Positions 35,964 to 45,946 are shown, counted from the first letter of the stretch. The stretch is DNA of 64,000 nucleotides from Methylocystis echinoides (GCF_027923385.1 NZ_BSEC01000001.1:3322001-3386000); one strand, 5' to 3'. Translations and numbers: made by a program. The notes: generated by a model not told the origin, from the sequence alone.

Positions 35964-36649
35964 TGGCTCATCTCCCGCGACCACGAAATTGCATTGACAT
36001 AGATTCCCAGCGGATTGGCGCGCAGACGCTCGGCGTCGCGCGGCGGCTGGATGACGATGGTGAGGATGGCCGTCCACCGTTCGGTAGTCGAAAGCTGGCC
36101 GTTCTCGAAATGGCGTTCGGTCCACGCCACCCGGAAGCTGTTGGGGGATGCGCGGATGACGCTCGACACCTCGACGGCGACCTGCTGGCGGCCGACCTTG
36201 GTGAAGGGATCGTTGGCGCGGGCGTAATCGTTGAGCGCCGCCGCGCCGCGATCCGTGGTCCACTCATAGGCGCGAAGCCAGTTCTGGCGGACAATGATCG
36301 CGTCGGCCGGGATCGCGCGCACCTGCTCGATGAATCGGCCGAGATGGAAAGCAATCTGCGGATCGGTCGGCCGATAGTCGGCGTTGGCAGGCGCGACGGT
36401 CTGCGCCTGTCCAAGATTATCGACTTGCACCACCCACGGCACCACGGTCCCGCGCGCCGATTGCCAGACAAGGGCGGACGCGAAGCCGGCCGAAAGGATC
36501 AGCGAACCGAAGGCCATATAGCGCCAGTTTTTCGCCTGCACGCGGGCCGAGCCGATACGCTCATCCCAAGCCTGCGCGGCCTTCTGATAGGGTGTCTCGG
36601 GTTCGGGCGATTTGCCGTAATGGGTTGCTGGTCGTTTGAAGATGCTCAT
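35960..36649 (-). CDS. trbF: Conjugal transfer protein TrbF
   Basis: A 229-aa VirB8-type inner-membrane protein. One helix lies at about residues 42-66 (YMAFGSLILSAGFASALVW). The periplasmic VirB8 domain has PTDPQIAFHLGRFIEQVRAIP and RASPNSFRVAWTERHF. It nucleates channel assembly. 4-bp overlaps join it to trbL and trbG. Confidence 0.93.
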   Translation of the reverse strand: MSIFKRPATHYGKSPEPETPYQKAAQAWDERIGSARVQAKNWRYMAFGSLILSAGFASALVWQSARGTVVPWVVQVDNLGQAQTVAPANADYRPTDPQIAFHLGRFIEQVRAIPADAIIVRQNWLRAYEWTTDRGAAALNDYARANDPFTKVGRQQVAVEVSSVIRASPNSFRVAWTERHFENGQLSTTERWTAILTIVIQPPRDAERLRANPLGIYVNAISWSREMSQ

Positions 36650-38022
36650 GAGCGGTCGCTTTCGGAAAGGTTGACGGAGGCACCGGAGCCATGACTGTCG
36701 CCGGAGCGGACTGCGTGGGCGGCCATGGTGGTGCCGTGACTGAGGGATCGGGAATGCTGCATCCGCTGCGCCCAGGCGGGCGGCGTGCCTGCGGCCGAGG
36801 CGGACGGCGTGGCGGCGGGAGCGGCACTCGCGCCGCCGACCGTGCCCATGGAGGACGTGCCGCCACCGGCGGCGAACCCCGCGCGTGCGCCGCCGCTGAA
36901 GCTGGATTTGACCGCTTGGGCAGCGTTCGAGGCGGCACGCTTGAGGGGCGAGACGGCGGCCGAGCCTGCGGCACGGGCGACGCCGCCAAGGCCGGAGGCG
37001 ACACCGGCCGCACCGGACTGGCCGAGCGCGCCGACGCTATAGGCGGCGGTCGCCGCGCCTGCGGCGGCCGCACCGCCGCGAACGGCCGCGGCTCCACCGG
37101 ACAAGGCGGCGGCACCGCCTCTTGCAGCCAGCATCGCCCCGCCCCCTGCCGCTGCGCCGCCAGCCAGCACCATGCCGCCTGCGGCAAGGCCGGTTCCCAC
37201 GGCCGCGCCCGCACCGAGTTGCGGGCCGCCGGAGACGATGCCGTTGGCGATGCCGGGACCGAAGATGCCGAGGCCGAGCAGCGACAGCGCGGCCAGAACG
37301 ATGGCCATGGCGTCGTCGATGCTCGGTGTCTGGCCACCGAAGCCGGCCGTGAACTGGCTGAACAGGGTCGAGCCGATGCCGATGATGACGGCCAGCACCA
37401 GAACCTTGATGCCGCTGGAAATCACGTTGCCCAGGACCTTTTCGGCCATGAAGGCGGTCTTGCCGAACAGGCCGAAGGGGATCAGCACGAAGCCGGCGAG
37501 CGTCACCAGTTTGAACTCGATCAGCGTCACGAAAAGCTGGATGGCGAGGATGAAGAAGGCGAGCACCACCAGCGCCCAGGCGAACAGCAGGCACGCGATC
37601 TGGATGAAGTTCTCGAAGAAGGCGATCCAGCCCATGAGGTCGGAGATAGAGTCGAGCAGCGGGCGGCCGGCGTCGAGGCCGGTTTGCGCCACGCGGCCCG
37701 GCCGCATCAGATCGGCGACGGAAAAGCCGGTGCCCGACGCCATGAGCCCGAGGCCGGCGAAGCTGTCGAAGACGATCCGTGCGAGATTGTTCCAGTTGGA
37801 AATGATGTAGGCGAAGACGCCAATGAACAGGGTCTTCTTCACCAGCCGGGCGATGATGTCGTCATCCGCGCCCCAGCTCCAGAACAGTGCGGCGAGTGTC
37901 ACGTCGATGACGATCAGCGTTGTCGCCACAAAGGCGACCTCGCCGCCGAGCAGGCCGAAACCGCTGTCGATGTAACGGGTGAAGACCCCGAGGAAATTGT
38001 CGATGACGCCCGTGTTCCCCAT
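36646..38022 (-). CDS. trbL: Conjugal transfer protein TrbL
   Basis: A 458-aa VirB6-type polytopic protein starting MGNTGVIDNFLGVFTRYIDS. About six helices span residues 25-280. The C-terminal 170 residues are Ala/Gly/Ser-rich low-complexity sequence. VirB6 proteins form the inner-membrane entry to the channel. The start was set at the first Met in good family agreement, 4 bp after the trbK-type gene. Confidence 0.9.
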   Translation of the reverse strand: MGNTGVIDNFLGVFTRYIDSGFGLLGGEVAFVATTLIVIDVTLAALFWSWGADDDIIARLVKKTLFIGVFAYIISNWNNLARIVFDSFAGLGLMASGTGFSVADLMRPGRVAQTGLDAGRPLLDSISDLMGWIAFFENFIQIACLLFAWALVVLAFFILAIQLFVTLIEFKLVTLAGFVLIPFGLFGKTAFMAEKVLGNVISSGIKVLVLAVIIGIGSTLFSQFTAGFGGQTPSIDDAMAIVLAALSLLGLGIFGPGIANGIVSGGPQLGAGAAVGTGLAAGGMVLAGGAAAGGGAMLAARGGAAALSGGAAAVRGGAAAAGAATAAYSVGALGQSGAAGVASGLGGVARAAGSAAVSPLKRAASNAAQAVKSSFSGGARAGFAAGGGTSSMGTVGGASAAPAATPSASAAGTPPAWAQRMQHSRSLSHGTTMAAHAVRSGDSHGSGASVNLSESDRS

Positions 38023-38026
38023 GCGC

Positions 38027-38314
38027 TCACCGCCCTTCGCTGGATCGCGGCGCGGCGGGCGCTGACGGGCGGCCAAGGAAGCGGTCGCGGGATTCAGCCC
38101 ATGCGGCAAGGCAGCCGGCATCGCTGGCGGCAGCCTCGCCGAGCTGCTGGCAACGGCGCAGGGTTTCGCGCAACGGGTCGGCCGGGGGCTGGACGGCCGG
38201 CGCGGGACGGGGCGCGGAAGGCTCGTCCTTCCGCGCCATGTCGATTGCGGTCGCCGTGACGGCGATGGCGATGAACACCACGGCCCCGAGCCGGGCCAGC
38301 ATCTTGCCGTCCAT
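38027..38314 (-). CDS. TrbK-alt type small conjugation protein
   Basis: A 95-aa protein starting MDGKMLARLGAVVFIAIAVT. One N-terminal helix is followed by a periplasmic part with two Cys (RRCQQLGEAAASDAGCLAAW). The pattern and the place between trbJ and trbL match the 'putative entry exclusion protein TrbK-alt' family of alphaproteobacteria. A role in entry exclusion is by family name only. Confidence 0.75.
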   Translation of the reverse strand: MDGKMLARLGAVVFIAIAVTATAIDMARKDEPSAPRPAPAVQPPADPLRETLRRCQQLGEAAASDAGCLAAWAESRDRFLGRPSAPAAPRSSEGR

Positions 38315-38328
38315 GGCGAGCCTCCCGG

Positions 38329-39105
38329 TCAGTTGTTGCCGTTGTTGAACATCTGCGCGTTGCCGGGCTGGTATCCGCTGCCCGGCGTCAGGAACCGCTC
38401 GCGCTGGATGCGGCCCTGTTCGGCGGCGGCGGTGCGTTCCGCTTCGGTCAGCGCGTCGGCGCGACCGTTTGCCGAGATGACCGCGATCAGGTCGGAAAGC
38501 TGCTGCGACTGGAGGGCGAGAAGCTGATTGCCGGCCTGCGTGGCTTGCAGCGCGCCGGTCGCGCCTTGGCTCTGGCCGACCAGCGCGGCCATCTCGGCGC
38601 GGTTGCTGTCGATATTGCCGACCGCGCCTGCCTGCACGCGCATGGCGTCCTGCAAGCCGCCAACCGTGTTCTCCCATCGGCCGCGCGCATCGGCGACCAG
38701 TTGGGCGTCGGTCGCCGATAGCGAGACATTGCCATATTGTTGCTGGAACGCTTGGTCGATCTGCCCGACCTCGAAAGCAATGTTCTGCGCCTGGCCGAGA
38801 AGCTGCTGCGTGCGCTGGACGTTCTGCTGGAGCTGCTGGAGCGACGAATACGGCAGGCTCGCCAGATTACGGGCCTGATTGATGAGCATCTGCGCCTCGT
38901 TCTGGAGGCTGGTGATCTGGTTATTGATCTGCTCAAGGGTGCGCGCTGCCGTGAGCACGTTCTGCGCATAGTTGCTCGGGTCATAGACGATGCGGCCGAA
39001 GCCGAATTGCGCATGGGCCGGGCTTGCCAGCATGGGCGAAAGCGCGGCCGGAACGGCGAGCGCCAACGCAAGGGCCGAGGCCCCGACAAACTTGGAATAG
39101 GTCAT
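38329..39105 (-). CDS. trbJ: Conjugal transfer protein TrbJ
   Basis: A 258-aa VirB5-like secreted protein. The signal peptide ends SPAHA, before QFGFGRIVYDPSNYAQNVLT, the family's start. A long coiled coil follows (EQINNQITSLQNEAQMLINQ). It is thought to be exported and to take part in pilus assembly. 4-bp overlap with trbE. Confidence 0.92.
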   Translation of the reverse strand: MTYSKFVGASALALALAVPAALSPMLASPAHAQFGFGRIVYDPSNYAQNVLTAARTLEQINNQITSLQNEAQMLINQARNLASLPYSSLQQLQQNVQRTQQLLGQAQNIAFEVGQIDQAFQQQYGNVSLSATDAQLVADARGRWENTVGGLQDAMRVQAGAVGNIDSNRAEMAALVGQSQGATGALQATQAGNQLLALQSQQLSDLIAVISANGRADALTEAERTAAAEQGRIQRERFLTPGSGYQPGNAQMFNNGNN

Positions 39106-41588
39106 GGAAGAATCTCCTGTGGGGTATCGAGCCGGGCCGGCGCGGCGGATTCCGGCCGGTCGGCAAGATTGGTGAGGTTGGGGATCAGGTCGGTCGCCCA
39201 ATCGACGCCGCGCTCGCGCAGCCATGCGGCGAGGAAGCCGTCGCGGCCGTGTTCGGCGACGATCTGCGCAATGAGGGTCTGGTCGGATTTGGCGGATGCG
39301 GCGCAGAGGGCGAGGCCGACTTCGGATAGGCCAAGCTCGAACAGACGATTGCCCCTGCGGCTTTGGCAGTAATAATCCCGCTTGGGCGTGGCCCGTGCGA
39401 GGATTTCGATCTGCCTGTCATTGAGGCCGAAGCGGCGATAAATGGCCGTGATCTGCGGCTCGATGGCCCGCTCGTTCGGCAGCAAGAGTCGCGTCGGGCA
39501 GCTCTCGATAATCGCGGGCGCGATGTTGCTGCCGTCGATGTCGGACAGGCTTTGCGTGGCAAAGATGACGCTGGCGTTTTTCTTGCGCAGCGTTTTCAGC
39601 CATTCGCGGAGCTGGCCGGCGAAACCCTCGTCGTCCAGCGCAAGCCAACCCTCGTCGATGATGAGCAGCGTCGGCCGCCCGTCGAGTCGGTCGCCGATGC
39701 GATGGAACAGATAGGCGAGCACGGCCGGGGCCGCGCCGGTCCCGACAAGGCCCTCGATCTCGAACGCCTGCACGTCCGCCGATCCCAAATGCTCTGTCTC
39801 GGCGTCGAGCAGCCGGCCATAGGCACCGCCGACGCAGAACGGCCGGAGCGCCTGTTTCAGATCGTTGGATTGCAACAGCACCGCAAGGCCGGTGATCGTG
39901 CGTTCCTCGACCGGCGCGGAGGCGAGCGAGGTCAGCGCCGTCCAAAGATACTCTTTGACCTCGGGCGTGATGGCGATGCCTTCGCGCATGAGGATGGCGG
40001 CAATCCAGTCCGCCGCCCAAGCGCGTTCATAGGTGTCGTGGATGTGGGCGAGCGGCTGGAGCGAAACGGACGCCTCGGCCCCTTCTGTCAGCCCGCCACC
40101 AAGGTCGTGCCAGTCACCGCCCATGGCGAGCGCGGCGGCGCGGATGCTGCCGCCGAAGTCGAAGGCGAAGACTTGGCTGGCCGCATAGCGCCGGAACTGC
40201 AAGGCCATGAGGGCGAGCAACACGGATTTGCCCGCGCCCGTGGGGCCGACGACAAGGGTGTGGCCTACGTCGCCGACATGGAGACTTAGCCGGAACGGGG
40301 TTGAGCCTTCGGTCTTTCCAAAGAGCAAAGGGGGTGCACCGAAATGCTCGTCCCGTTCCGGCCCCGCCCACACCGCCGAAAGCGGGATCATGTGGGCGAG
40401 ATTCAAAGTGCTGATGGGTGGCTGGCGGACGTTCGCGTAGGCGTGTCCGGGTAGCGAGCCGAGCCATGCGTCAACCGCGTTGACGGTCTCGGCCATGGCG
40501 GTGAAGTCGCGGCCCTGAACGATCTTCTCGACCAGGCGCAGCTTCTCGTCGGCAATGCGCGGGTCGGCATCCCAAACGGTGACGGTCGCCGTCACGTAGG
40601 CCATGCCCGCCACGTCCGCCCCAAGCTCCTGCAACGCCATGTCGGCGTCGAGCGCCTTGTTCGCGGCGTCGGTGTCCACAAGCGCGGACGCCTCGTTCGT
40701 CATCACCTCTTTCAGAATCGCGGCGACGCTCTTGCGCTTGGCGAACCATTGGCGACGGATGCGGGTCAGCAGCCGTGTCGCATCGGTCTTGTCGAGCAGG
40801 ATCGCGCGCGTGCTCCACCTGTAGGGGAACGGCAGGCGGTTCATCTCGTCGAGCAGGCCCGGCGTCGTCGCGGTCGGGAATCCCACGATGGTCAGGACGC
40901 GCAGATGCGCGTTGCCAAGGCGCGGCTCCAGCCCGCCGGTCAAGGGCTGGTCGGCGAGCAGCGCGTCGAGGTGCATCGGCACCTCGGGCACACGCACGCG
41001 ATGCCGGTTGGTCGAGATGGTGGAATGGAGATAGGTCAGCGTCGCGCCGTCATCCATCCAACGGCATTCCGGCATGAAGCCGTCGAGCAGCGCCAGCACG
41101 CGGTCGGTGCGGTCGATGAAGCCGCGTAGCAGCTCCCACGGGTCCACGCCGGCTTTCTCCCGGCCCTCGTAGAGCCAGGTTTCGGCGCGCGCGGCTTCCT
41201 CGGCCGGGGGCAGCCAGAGGAAGGTCAGGAAGTAGCCGGACACGAAATGCGCGCCCGCTTCCTCGAAACCGGCCTTGCGCTCGGCATCGACCAGCGCCGA
41301 TGCGGCATCGGGAAACGTGCTGTCGGGATAGGTCGCGGCCTCGCTGCGCTGTGCCTCGACGAAGATGCTCCAGCCGGAGCCGAGACGGCGCACGGCGTTG
41401 TTGATGCGGCCGGCGACGGCGACCAGCTCGGCCGCCACGGCGGAATCCAGATCGGGACCGCGAAACTTCGCCGTCCTCTGAAAACTACCGTCCTTGTTCA
41501 AGACGACGCCGGAACCGAGCAATGCGGCCCATGGGAGATAATCGGCGAGCCGGGCGGCGGTGCGGCGATATTCGGCAAGGTTCATCAT
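39102..41588 (-). CDS. trbE: Conjugal transfer ATPase TrbE
   Basis: An 828-aa VirB4-type ATPase starting MMNLAEYRRTAARLADYLPW. Walker A is VVGPTGAGKSVLLALMALQF and Walker B LLIIDEGWLAL, with a conserved IFATQSLSDI. It powers assembly of the mating channel and probably substrate movement. Length is normal for the family. The start at MMN is 11 bp after trbD. Confidence 0.95.
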   Translation of the reverse strand: MMNLAEYRRTAARLADYLPWAALLGSGVVLNKDGSFQRTAKFRGPDLDSAVAAELVAVAGRINNAVRRLGSGWSIFVEAQRSEAATYPDSTFPDAASALVDAERKAGFEEAGAHFVSGYFLTFLWLPPAEEAARAETWLYEGREKAGVDPWELLRGFIDRTDRVLALLDGFMPECRWMDDGATLTYLHSTISTNRHRVRVPEVPMHLDALLADQPLTGGLEPRLGNAHLRVLTIVGFPTATTPGLLDEMNRLPFPYRWSTRAILLDKTDATRLLTRIRRQWFAKRKSVAAILKEVMTNEASALVDTDAANKALDADMALQELGADVAGMAYVTATVTVWDADPRIADEKLRLVEKIVQGRDFTAMAETVNAVDAWLGSLPGHAYANVRQPPISTLNLAHMIPLSAVWAGPERDEHFGAPPLLFGKTEGSTPFRLSLHVGDVGHTLVVGPTGAGKSVLLALMALQFRRYAASQVFAFDFGGSIRAAALAMGGDWHDLGGGLTEGAEASVSLQPLAHIHDTYERAWAADWIAAILMREGIAITPEVKEYLWTALTSLASAPVEERTITGLAVLLQSNDLKQALRPFCVGGAYGRLLDAETEHLGSADVQAFEIEGLVGTGAAPAVLAYLFHRIGDRLDGRPTLLIIDEGWLALDDEGFAGQLREWLKTLRKKNASVIFATQSLSDIDGSNIAPAIIESCPTRLLLPNERAIEPQITAIYRRFGLNDRQIEILARATPKRDYYCQSRRGNRLFELGLSEVGLALCAASAKSDQTLIAQIVAEHGRDGFLAAWLRERGVDWATDLIPNLTNLADRPESAAPARLDTPQEILP

Positions 41589-41598
41589 GGCCGCGCCC

Positions 41599-41880
41599 TC
41601 ACACCGACAGGAAAGCCGGGATGCGGATATGCCGCCGCCCGACCTCGACGAATTGGGGATCGCGTTTCGCCGCCCATACCGCCGCGAAATGGCCGATGGC
41701 CCATATGGCGAGGCCGACCAGCCAAAGGCGCAGGCCGAGACCCAAGGCCCCGGCCAGCGTGCCATTCATGATGGCGATGGAGCGCGGTGCGCCGCCGAGC
41801 AGGATATGCTCGGTCAGCGCACGGTGGACCGGGATTGAAAATCCCGGCACCGCGTCGAGTTGTTCAAGGCCGCCCGCCAT
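41599..41880 (-). CDS. trbD: Conjugal transfer protein TrbD
   Basis: A 93-aa VirB3-type protein starting MAGGLEQLDAVPGFSIPVHR. It has GGAPRSIAIMNGTLAGALGLG and one or two membrane helices. It partners the TrbE ATPase at the inner membrane. The ATG abuts the trbC stop. Confidence 0.9.
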   Translation of the reverse strand: MAGGLEQLDAVPGFSIPVHRALTEHILLGGAPRSIAIMNGTLAGALGLGLRLWLVGLAIWAIGHFAAVWAAKRDPQFVEVGRRHIRIPAFLSV

Positions 41881-42212
41881 CAGATGAGCGCCCCGCCACC
41901 GAACGAGAAGAACGACAGGAAGAAGCTCGACGCTGCGAACGCAATCGACAGGCCGAACACGATCTGGATCAACTTGCGAAAACCGCCGCCTGTATCGCCG
42001 AAGGCCAAAGTCAGGCCGGTCACGATGATGATGATGACGGCGATGATCTTGGCGACCGGCCCCTCGATGGACTGGAGAATGCTTTGGAGCGGCGCTTCCC
42101 ACGGCATCGACGAACCGGACGCATGGGCAGCCGGTGCGAGAAACATGCTGATGGCAAGGGTGGATGCAGCGGTCGCGGCGAAGCGATAGCCGCGCGTAAG
42201 GGTGCGGATCAT
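41880..42212 (-). CDS. trbC: Conjugal transfer pilin TrbC
   Basis: A 110-aa VirB2-type pilin precursor. The signal peptide ends PAAHA. Two hydrophobic helices follow (AKIIAVIIIIVTGLTLAFG, IVFGLSIAFAASSFFLSFF), the normal layout of the mature pilin. Encoded between trbB and trbD with overlaps. Confidence 0.92.
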   Translation of the reverse strand: MIRTLTRGYRFAATAASTLAISMFLAPAAHASGSSMPWEAPLQSILQSIEGPVAKIIAVIIIIVTGLTLAFGDTGGGFRKLIQIVFGLSIAFAASSFFLSFFSFGGGALI

Positions 42213-43189
42213 GAGGATTCTCCTGTGTTGGGGTTGGCAGGGGTGATGCGGTAGTCGCCGTCCGGCCCCAGCCCTTCGACGCGGGCGAGTTCGGCCAGCC
42301 GGCGCGCGGAACCGCGCCCGGAAAGGACGGCAACTAGGTTGATGGTCTCGGCGATCAGCGCACGCGGGACGGTGACGACAGCCTCTTGGATTAGCTGTTC
42401 AAGGCGACGGAGTGCGCCGATGCCGGTGCCGGCGTGGATGGTTCCGATCCCGCCCGGATGGCCGGTGCCCCATGCTTTCAGAAGGTCGAGGGCTTCCGAT
42501 CCGCGCACCTCGCCGATGGGGATGCGATCCGGGCGCAGGCGCAGCGAGGAACGAACCAGATCGGAAAGCGTCGCCACACCGTCTTTCGTCCGCATGGCAA
42601 CAAGGTTCGGCGCGGCGCATTGCAACTCGCGCGTATCCTCGATGATGACGACGCGATCCTGCGTCTTCGCCACCTCGGCGAGCAGCGCGTTGGTCAGCGT
42701 GGTCTTGCCGGTGCTGGTGCCGCCCGCCACCAAGATATTGGCGCGGGCTGCGACGGCTTCGCGTAGCGTTTCCGCCTGATCGGCGGACACGATGCCCGCC
42801 GCCACATAGTCGTCGAGCGTGAACACCGCGACGGCGGGTTTGCGGATGGCGAAGGCCGGCGCAGCGACCACGGGGGGCAGCAGGCCCTCGAACCTCTCGC
42901 CGCTCTCGGGCAGTTCGGCCGAGACGCGGGGGCTGCGGGCATGAACCTCCGCACCGACATGGTGCGCCACCAACCGCACGATGCGCTCGCCATCGGCGGC
43001 GGATAGCCGTTCGCCCGTGTCGGCCAGCCCTTCGGACAGGCGGTCGATCCACAACCGCCCGTCCGGGTTCAACATCACCTCGACCACGGCCGGGTCTTCG
43101 AGCAGTCGCGTGATTGCCGGCCCCAATGCCGTGCGCAACATGCGCGCGCCGCGCGCAATGGCTTCCGGTCTTTGGTGGTTGGTGGTCAT
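42209..43189 (-). CDS. trbB: Conjugal transfer ATPase TrbB
   Basis: A 326-aa VirB11-type hexameric ATPase. Walker A is [19 protein letters not shown]; the Asp box [12 protein letters not shown], Walker B ([12 protein letters not shown]) and the His box ([13 protein letters not shown]) are present. First gene of the ten-gene trb operon. A 20-bp motif shared with traG lies 120 bp upstream of its ATG. Confidence 0.95.
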   Translation of the reverse strand: MTTNHQRPEAIARGARMLRTALGPAITRLLEDPAVVEVMLNPDGRLWIDRLSEGLADTGERLSAADGERIVRLVAHHVGAEVHARSPRVSAELPESGERFEGLLPPVVAAPAFAIRKPAVAVFTLDDYVAAGIVSADQAETLREAVAARANILVAGGTSTGKTTLTNALLAEVAKTQDRVVIIEDTRELQCAAPNLVAMRTKDGVATLSDLVRSSLRLRPDRIPIGEVRGSEALDLLKAWGTGHPGGIGTIHAGTGIGALRRLEQLIQEAVVTVPRALIAETINLVAVLSGRGSARRLAELARVEGLGPDGDYRITPANPNTGESS

Positions 43190-43308
43190 GTCAGCCCCGG
43201 CTTCTTGCGGGGACGCGACAGGCGATCCCCGGATCGGGGTCGATTAAGAGAGGCCGAAATCTGGCCGGTTCAACAAGTATCTAGCTGCGTGCGGTGATCG
43301 GCGGCGAA

Positions 43309-43328
43309 CGGCGGCAAATAGGATGGGT
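43309..43328 (-). promoter_or_regulatory. 20-bp shared motif upstream of trbB (copy 1)
   Basis: On the minus strand it reads ACCCATCCTATTTGCCGCCG, identical to copy 2 at 45916-45935. It starts 8 bp after the CopG-like gene's stop and 120 bp before trbB. The same placement before traG suggests a common promoter or operator for the two transfer operons. Confidence 0.6.
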
Positions 43329-43336
43329 CCGAATAC

Positions 43337-43816
43337 TTACTCTTGATCGCCGTTGCTCTTGGCCTCGTCAGGCAATGGATCGTCGGGAAGTGAGTCGAGG
43401 TCGCGCGAAATCTCTTTGAGGAACCTGTCGCCCGTCGCCAGACGCCGGCCGAGATTCTGCATGAAGCCCTCGAACCGCTCCGCGCCTTTGGCGCGGGCGG
43501 CAGATTGCGCGGCTCCTGTAAGCGGCGGCGTGAGGGTCATCCAGAAATGGATAAACTGCGCGACCGTCTCGCCGAGGACGGCGAGATCCAGGTCGAGCGT
43601 GTCGATCTGGCGGCCGAGCTTGTCCAAGCGCCGCGACATGGCGGCTTCAAGCTGGTCGTCGGCATCGCCGGACAGGTAGGACATGACCGCCGCCTCCACG
43701 ATAGCGGATTTTGAGACATTGCGGCGTAGCGCCACCGAGCGGCGCAGCGCCATCGCCTCGATCTGCGGAATGAGCGCGGGGTCGAAATAGAGATTCAGGC
43801 GGGTGCGTGTGGTCAT
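43337..43816 (-). CDS. CopG/RHH-type transfer-region protein
   Basis: A 159-aa protein starting MTTRTRLNLYFDPALIPQIE. The first 50 residues look like a ribbon-helix-helix DNA-binding domain (SVALRRNVSKSAIVEAAVMSYLSG). A helical C-terminal part follows. GAGGA precedes this ATG; a longer start at 43846 lacks a ribosome site. CopG-like genes stand between traG and trbB in this ICE family and may regulate transfer. Confidence 0.75.
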   Translation of the reverse strand: MTTRTRLNLYFDPALIPQIEAMALRRSVALRRNVSKSAIVEAAVMSYLSGDADDQLEAAMSRRLDKLGRQIDTLDLDLAVLGETVAQFIHFWMTLTPPLTGAAQSAARAKGAERFEGFMQNLGRRLATGDRFLKEISRDLDSLPDDPLPDEAKSNGDQE

Positions 43817-43826
43817 GGGCGTGTCC

Positions 43827-45815
43827 TCAAAGGTCGATTCCGTCATCGGGGTTCAACGCCACCTGCCGCGCCACCATCCTCATGCGCTGGCGCATGGCGC
43901 GGGCCTTGGCCGCGTCAACGTCCGGTTCGTCGTCCAGAATGTCGAACTCCTGTTCGGGCAAAGGCGGCGGTTGGATGATTTCCTCATGCTCGGGCAATTC
44001 CGGCTCGCGGCGGATGCCGGCATTGGCCGGATCGCCCTCGGTCCCGTCTGCCGCGTCGGTCGCGGAACGGCTTTCCGCCGCGACCACGCGACCGGACCAG
44101 TCATCGGCGGATGGGCTGGGCGCCAGCGGACCGGCGACCAGATCGGGCGGGGTCAGGATGCGTTCCTGCAACCGCGCGTCCTCGAAATAGCGGGCCTTGG
44201 TGGCGCGGATCGGCGGCGTTCCCGCAACCATCACGATTTCGTCGGTGGGCGGTAGCTGCATGATCTCGCCGGGCGTGAGCAGTGGCCGGGCCGTCTCCTG
44301 CCGCGACACCATTAAATGCCCGAGCCATGGCGCTAGGCGATGGCCGGCGTAGTTGGTGGAATCGCGCAGTTCGGTCGCGGTGCCGAGCGCGTCGCTCACC
44401 CGCTTGGCGGTTCGTTCGTCGTTCGTGGCGAAGCTGACGCGGACGTGGCAGTTGTCGAGGATCGCGTTGTTCGGCCCATAGGCACGCTCGATCTGGTTGA
44501 GGCTCTGCGCGATCAGGAAGCCTTTGATTCCGTAGCCCGCCATGAAGGCCAAGGCGGACTCGAAAAAATCCAATCTGCCCAATGCCGGAAACTCGTCCAG
44601 CATCAACAGCAGCCGATGGCGCTTGGCCGAAGTGGTCAGTTCCTCGGTCAACCGCCTGCCGATCTGGTTGAGGATCAGGCGGATGAGCGGCTTGGTGCGG
44701 TTTATGTCGGATGGCGGCACGACCAGATAGAGCGTGACGGGCTGGCGGCTGCCGACCAGATCGGCAATACGCCAGTCGCATCGTGCGGTGACGCGCGCCA
44801 CCACGGGATCGCGGTAGAGGCCGAGAAACGACATGGCGGTGGACAGCACGCCGCTGCGTTCGTTCTCGCTCTTGTTCAACAGTTCGCGGGCCGACGACGC
44901 GATGACGGGATGAACGCCAGCCTCGCCGAGATGCGGCGTGTCCATCATGGCGCGCAAGGTCGCCTCGACCGGACGGCGCGGATCGGACAGGAAGTTGGCG
45001 ACGCCCGCCAAGGTCTTGTTCTTCTCCGCATAGAGAACATGCAGGATCGCGCCGACCAGAAGCGAATGGGAAGTCTTTTCCCAATGGTTGCGCTTGTCGA
45101 GACTGCCTTCGGGATCGACCAGAATATCCGCGATATTCTGAACGTCCCGGACCTCCCATTCGCCCCGTCTCACCTCCAGCAACGGGTTGTAGGCGGACGA
45201 TCTGGCGTTGGTCGGGTCGAACAGCAGGACGCGGCCGTGCTTCGCCCGGAAGCCGGCTGTCAGCGTCCAGTTTTCCCCTTTTATGTCGTGGACGATGGCG
45301 GATGCGGGCCATGTCAGCAGCGTCGGCACCACCAATCCGACGCCTTTGCCGCTCCGGGTCGGCGCGAAGCATAGGACATGCTCGGGACCGTCATGGCGTA
45401 GATAGTCTTGGGTATGACGGCCGAGGACCACGCCATCCGGGCCGAGCAACCCCGCTGCGCGGATTTCCCGATCCTCGGCCCACCGCGCCGATCCGTATGT
45501 GGCGACGTTGCGTGCTTCCCGCGCCCGGATGATCGACATGAAGATGGCGGCGGCGATGGCGAGGAAGCCGCCCGATACCGCGATGATGCCGCCCTCGACG
45601 AAGATCGCGGGCGCGTAGGCGTCGAACGAAAACCACCACCAGAAGAAGGCGGGCGGGTAGTAGATCGGCCAGCCGGCCAGCTCGAACCACGGGCTGCCAA
45701 GCTGCGGCTGGAAGCCGAGGCGGAAGGCAACCCATTGCGTCGCCGCCCACACCATCACCAGAACGATGGCGAAGACGATAGCGATCTGACCCCAAAGGAT
45801 TCGGCCTCCGCGCAA
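43827..45815 (-). CDS. traG: Type IV coupling protein TraG (VirD4)
   Basis: A 662-aa protein with N-terminal membrane helices (IAIVFAIVLVMVWAATQWV and a second near residues 75-95). Walker A is APTRSGKGVGLVVPTLLTW and Walker B LLMLDEFPALG. An acidic C-terminal tail may contact the relaxosome. It brings the relaxase-DNA complex to the Trb channel and supplies energy. A cargo cassette of five genes separates it from the relaxase gene. Confidence 0.95.
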   Translation of the reverse strand: MRGGRILWGQIAIVFAIVLVMVWAATQWVAFRLGFQPQLGSPWFELAGWPIYYPPAFFWWWFSFDAYAPAIFVEGGIIAVSGGFLAIAAAIFMSIIRAREARNVATYGSARWAEDREIRAAGLLGPDGVVLGRHTQDYLRHDGPEHVLCFAPTRSGKGVGLVVPTLLTWPASAIVHDIKGENWTLTAGFRAKHGRVLLFDPTNARSSAYNPLLEVRRGEWEVRDVQNIADILVDPEGSLDKRNHWEKTSHSLLVGAILHVLYAEKNKTLAGVANFLSDPRRPVEATLRAMMDTPHLGEAGVHPVIASSARELLNKSENERSGVLSTAMSFLGLYRDPVVARVTARCDWRIADLVGSRQPVTLYLVVPPSDINRTKPLIRLILNQIGRRLTEELTTSAKRHRLLLMLDEFPALGRLDFFESALAFMAGYGIKGFLIAQSLNQIERAYGPNNAILDNCHVRVSFATNDERTAKRVSDALGTATELRDSTNYAGHRLAPWLGHLMVSRQETARPLLTPGEIMQLPPTDEIVMVAGTPPIRATKARYFEDARLQERILTPPDLVAGPLAPSPSADDWSGRVVAAESRSATDAADGTEGDPANAGIRREPELPEHEEIIQPPPLPEQEFDILDDEPDVDAAKARAMRQRMRMVARQVALNPDDGIDL

Positions 45816-45915
45816 TGCAGGCTCCAGTCGGCAAAAGAGACGGAGCCGATCAGAGAATAGGCGAAAGCGGGACGGGCAATAGGAAACAGGATGCGGGAGG
45901 GCTGCCGGATACTAT

Positions 45916-45935
45916 CGGCGGCAAATAGGATGGGT
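45916..45935 (-). promoter_or_regulatory. 20-bp shared motif upstream of traG (copy 2)
   Basis: Identical to the motif at 43309-43328 and in the same orientation. It lies 101 bp before the traG start and 11 bp after the LysR gene's stop. Flanking bases differ between copies, so the conserved part is limited to the 20 bp. Confidence 0.6.
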
Positions 45936-45946
45936 TGCCTTTGCCG

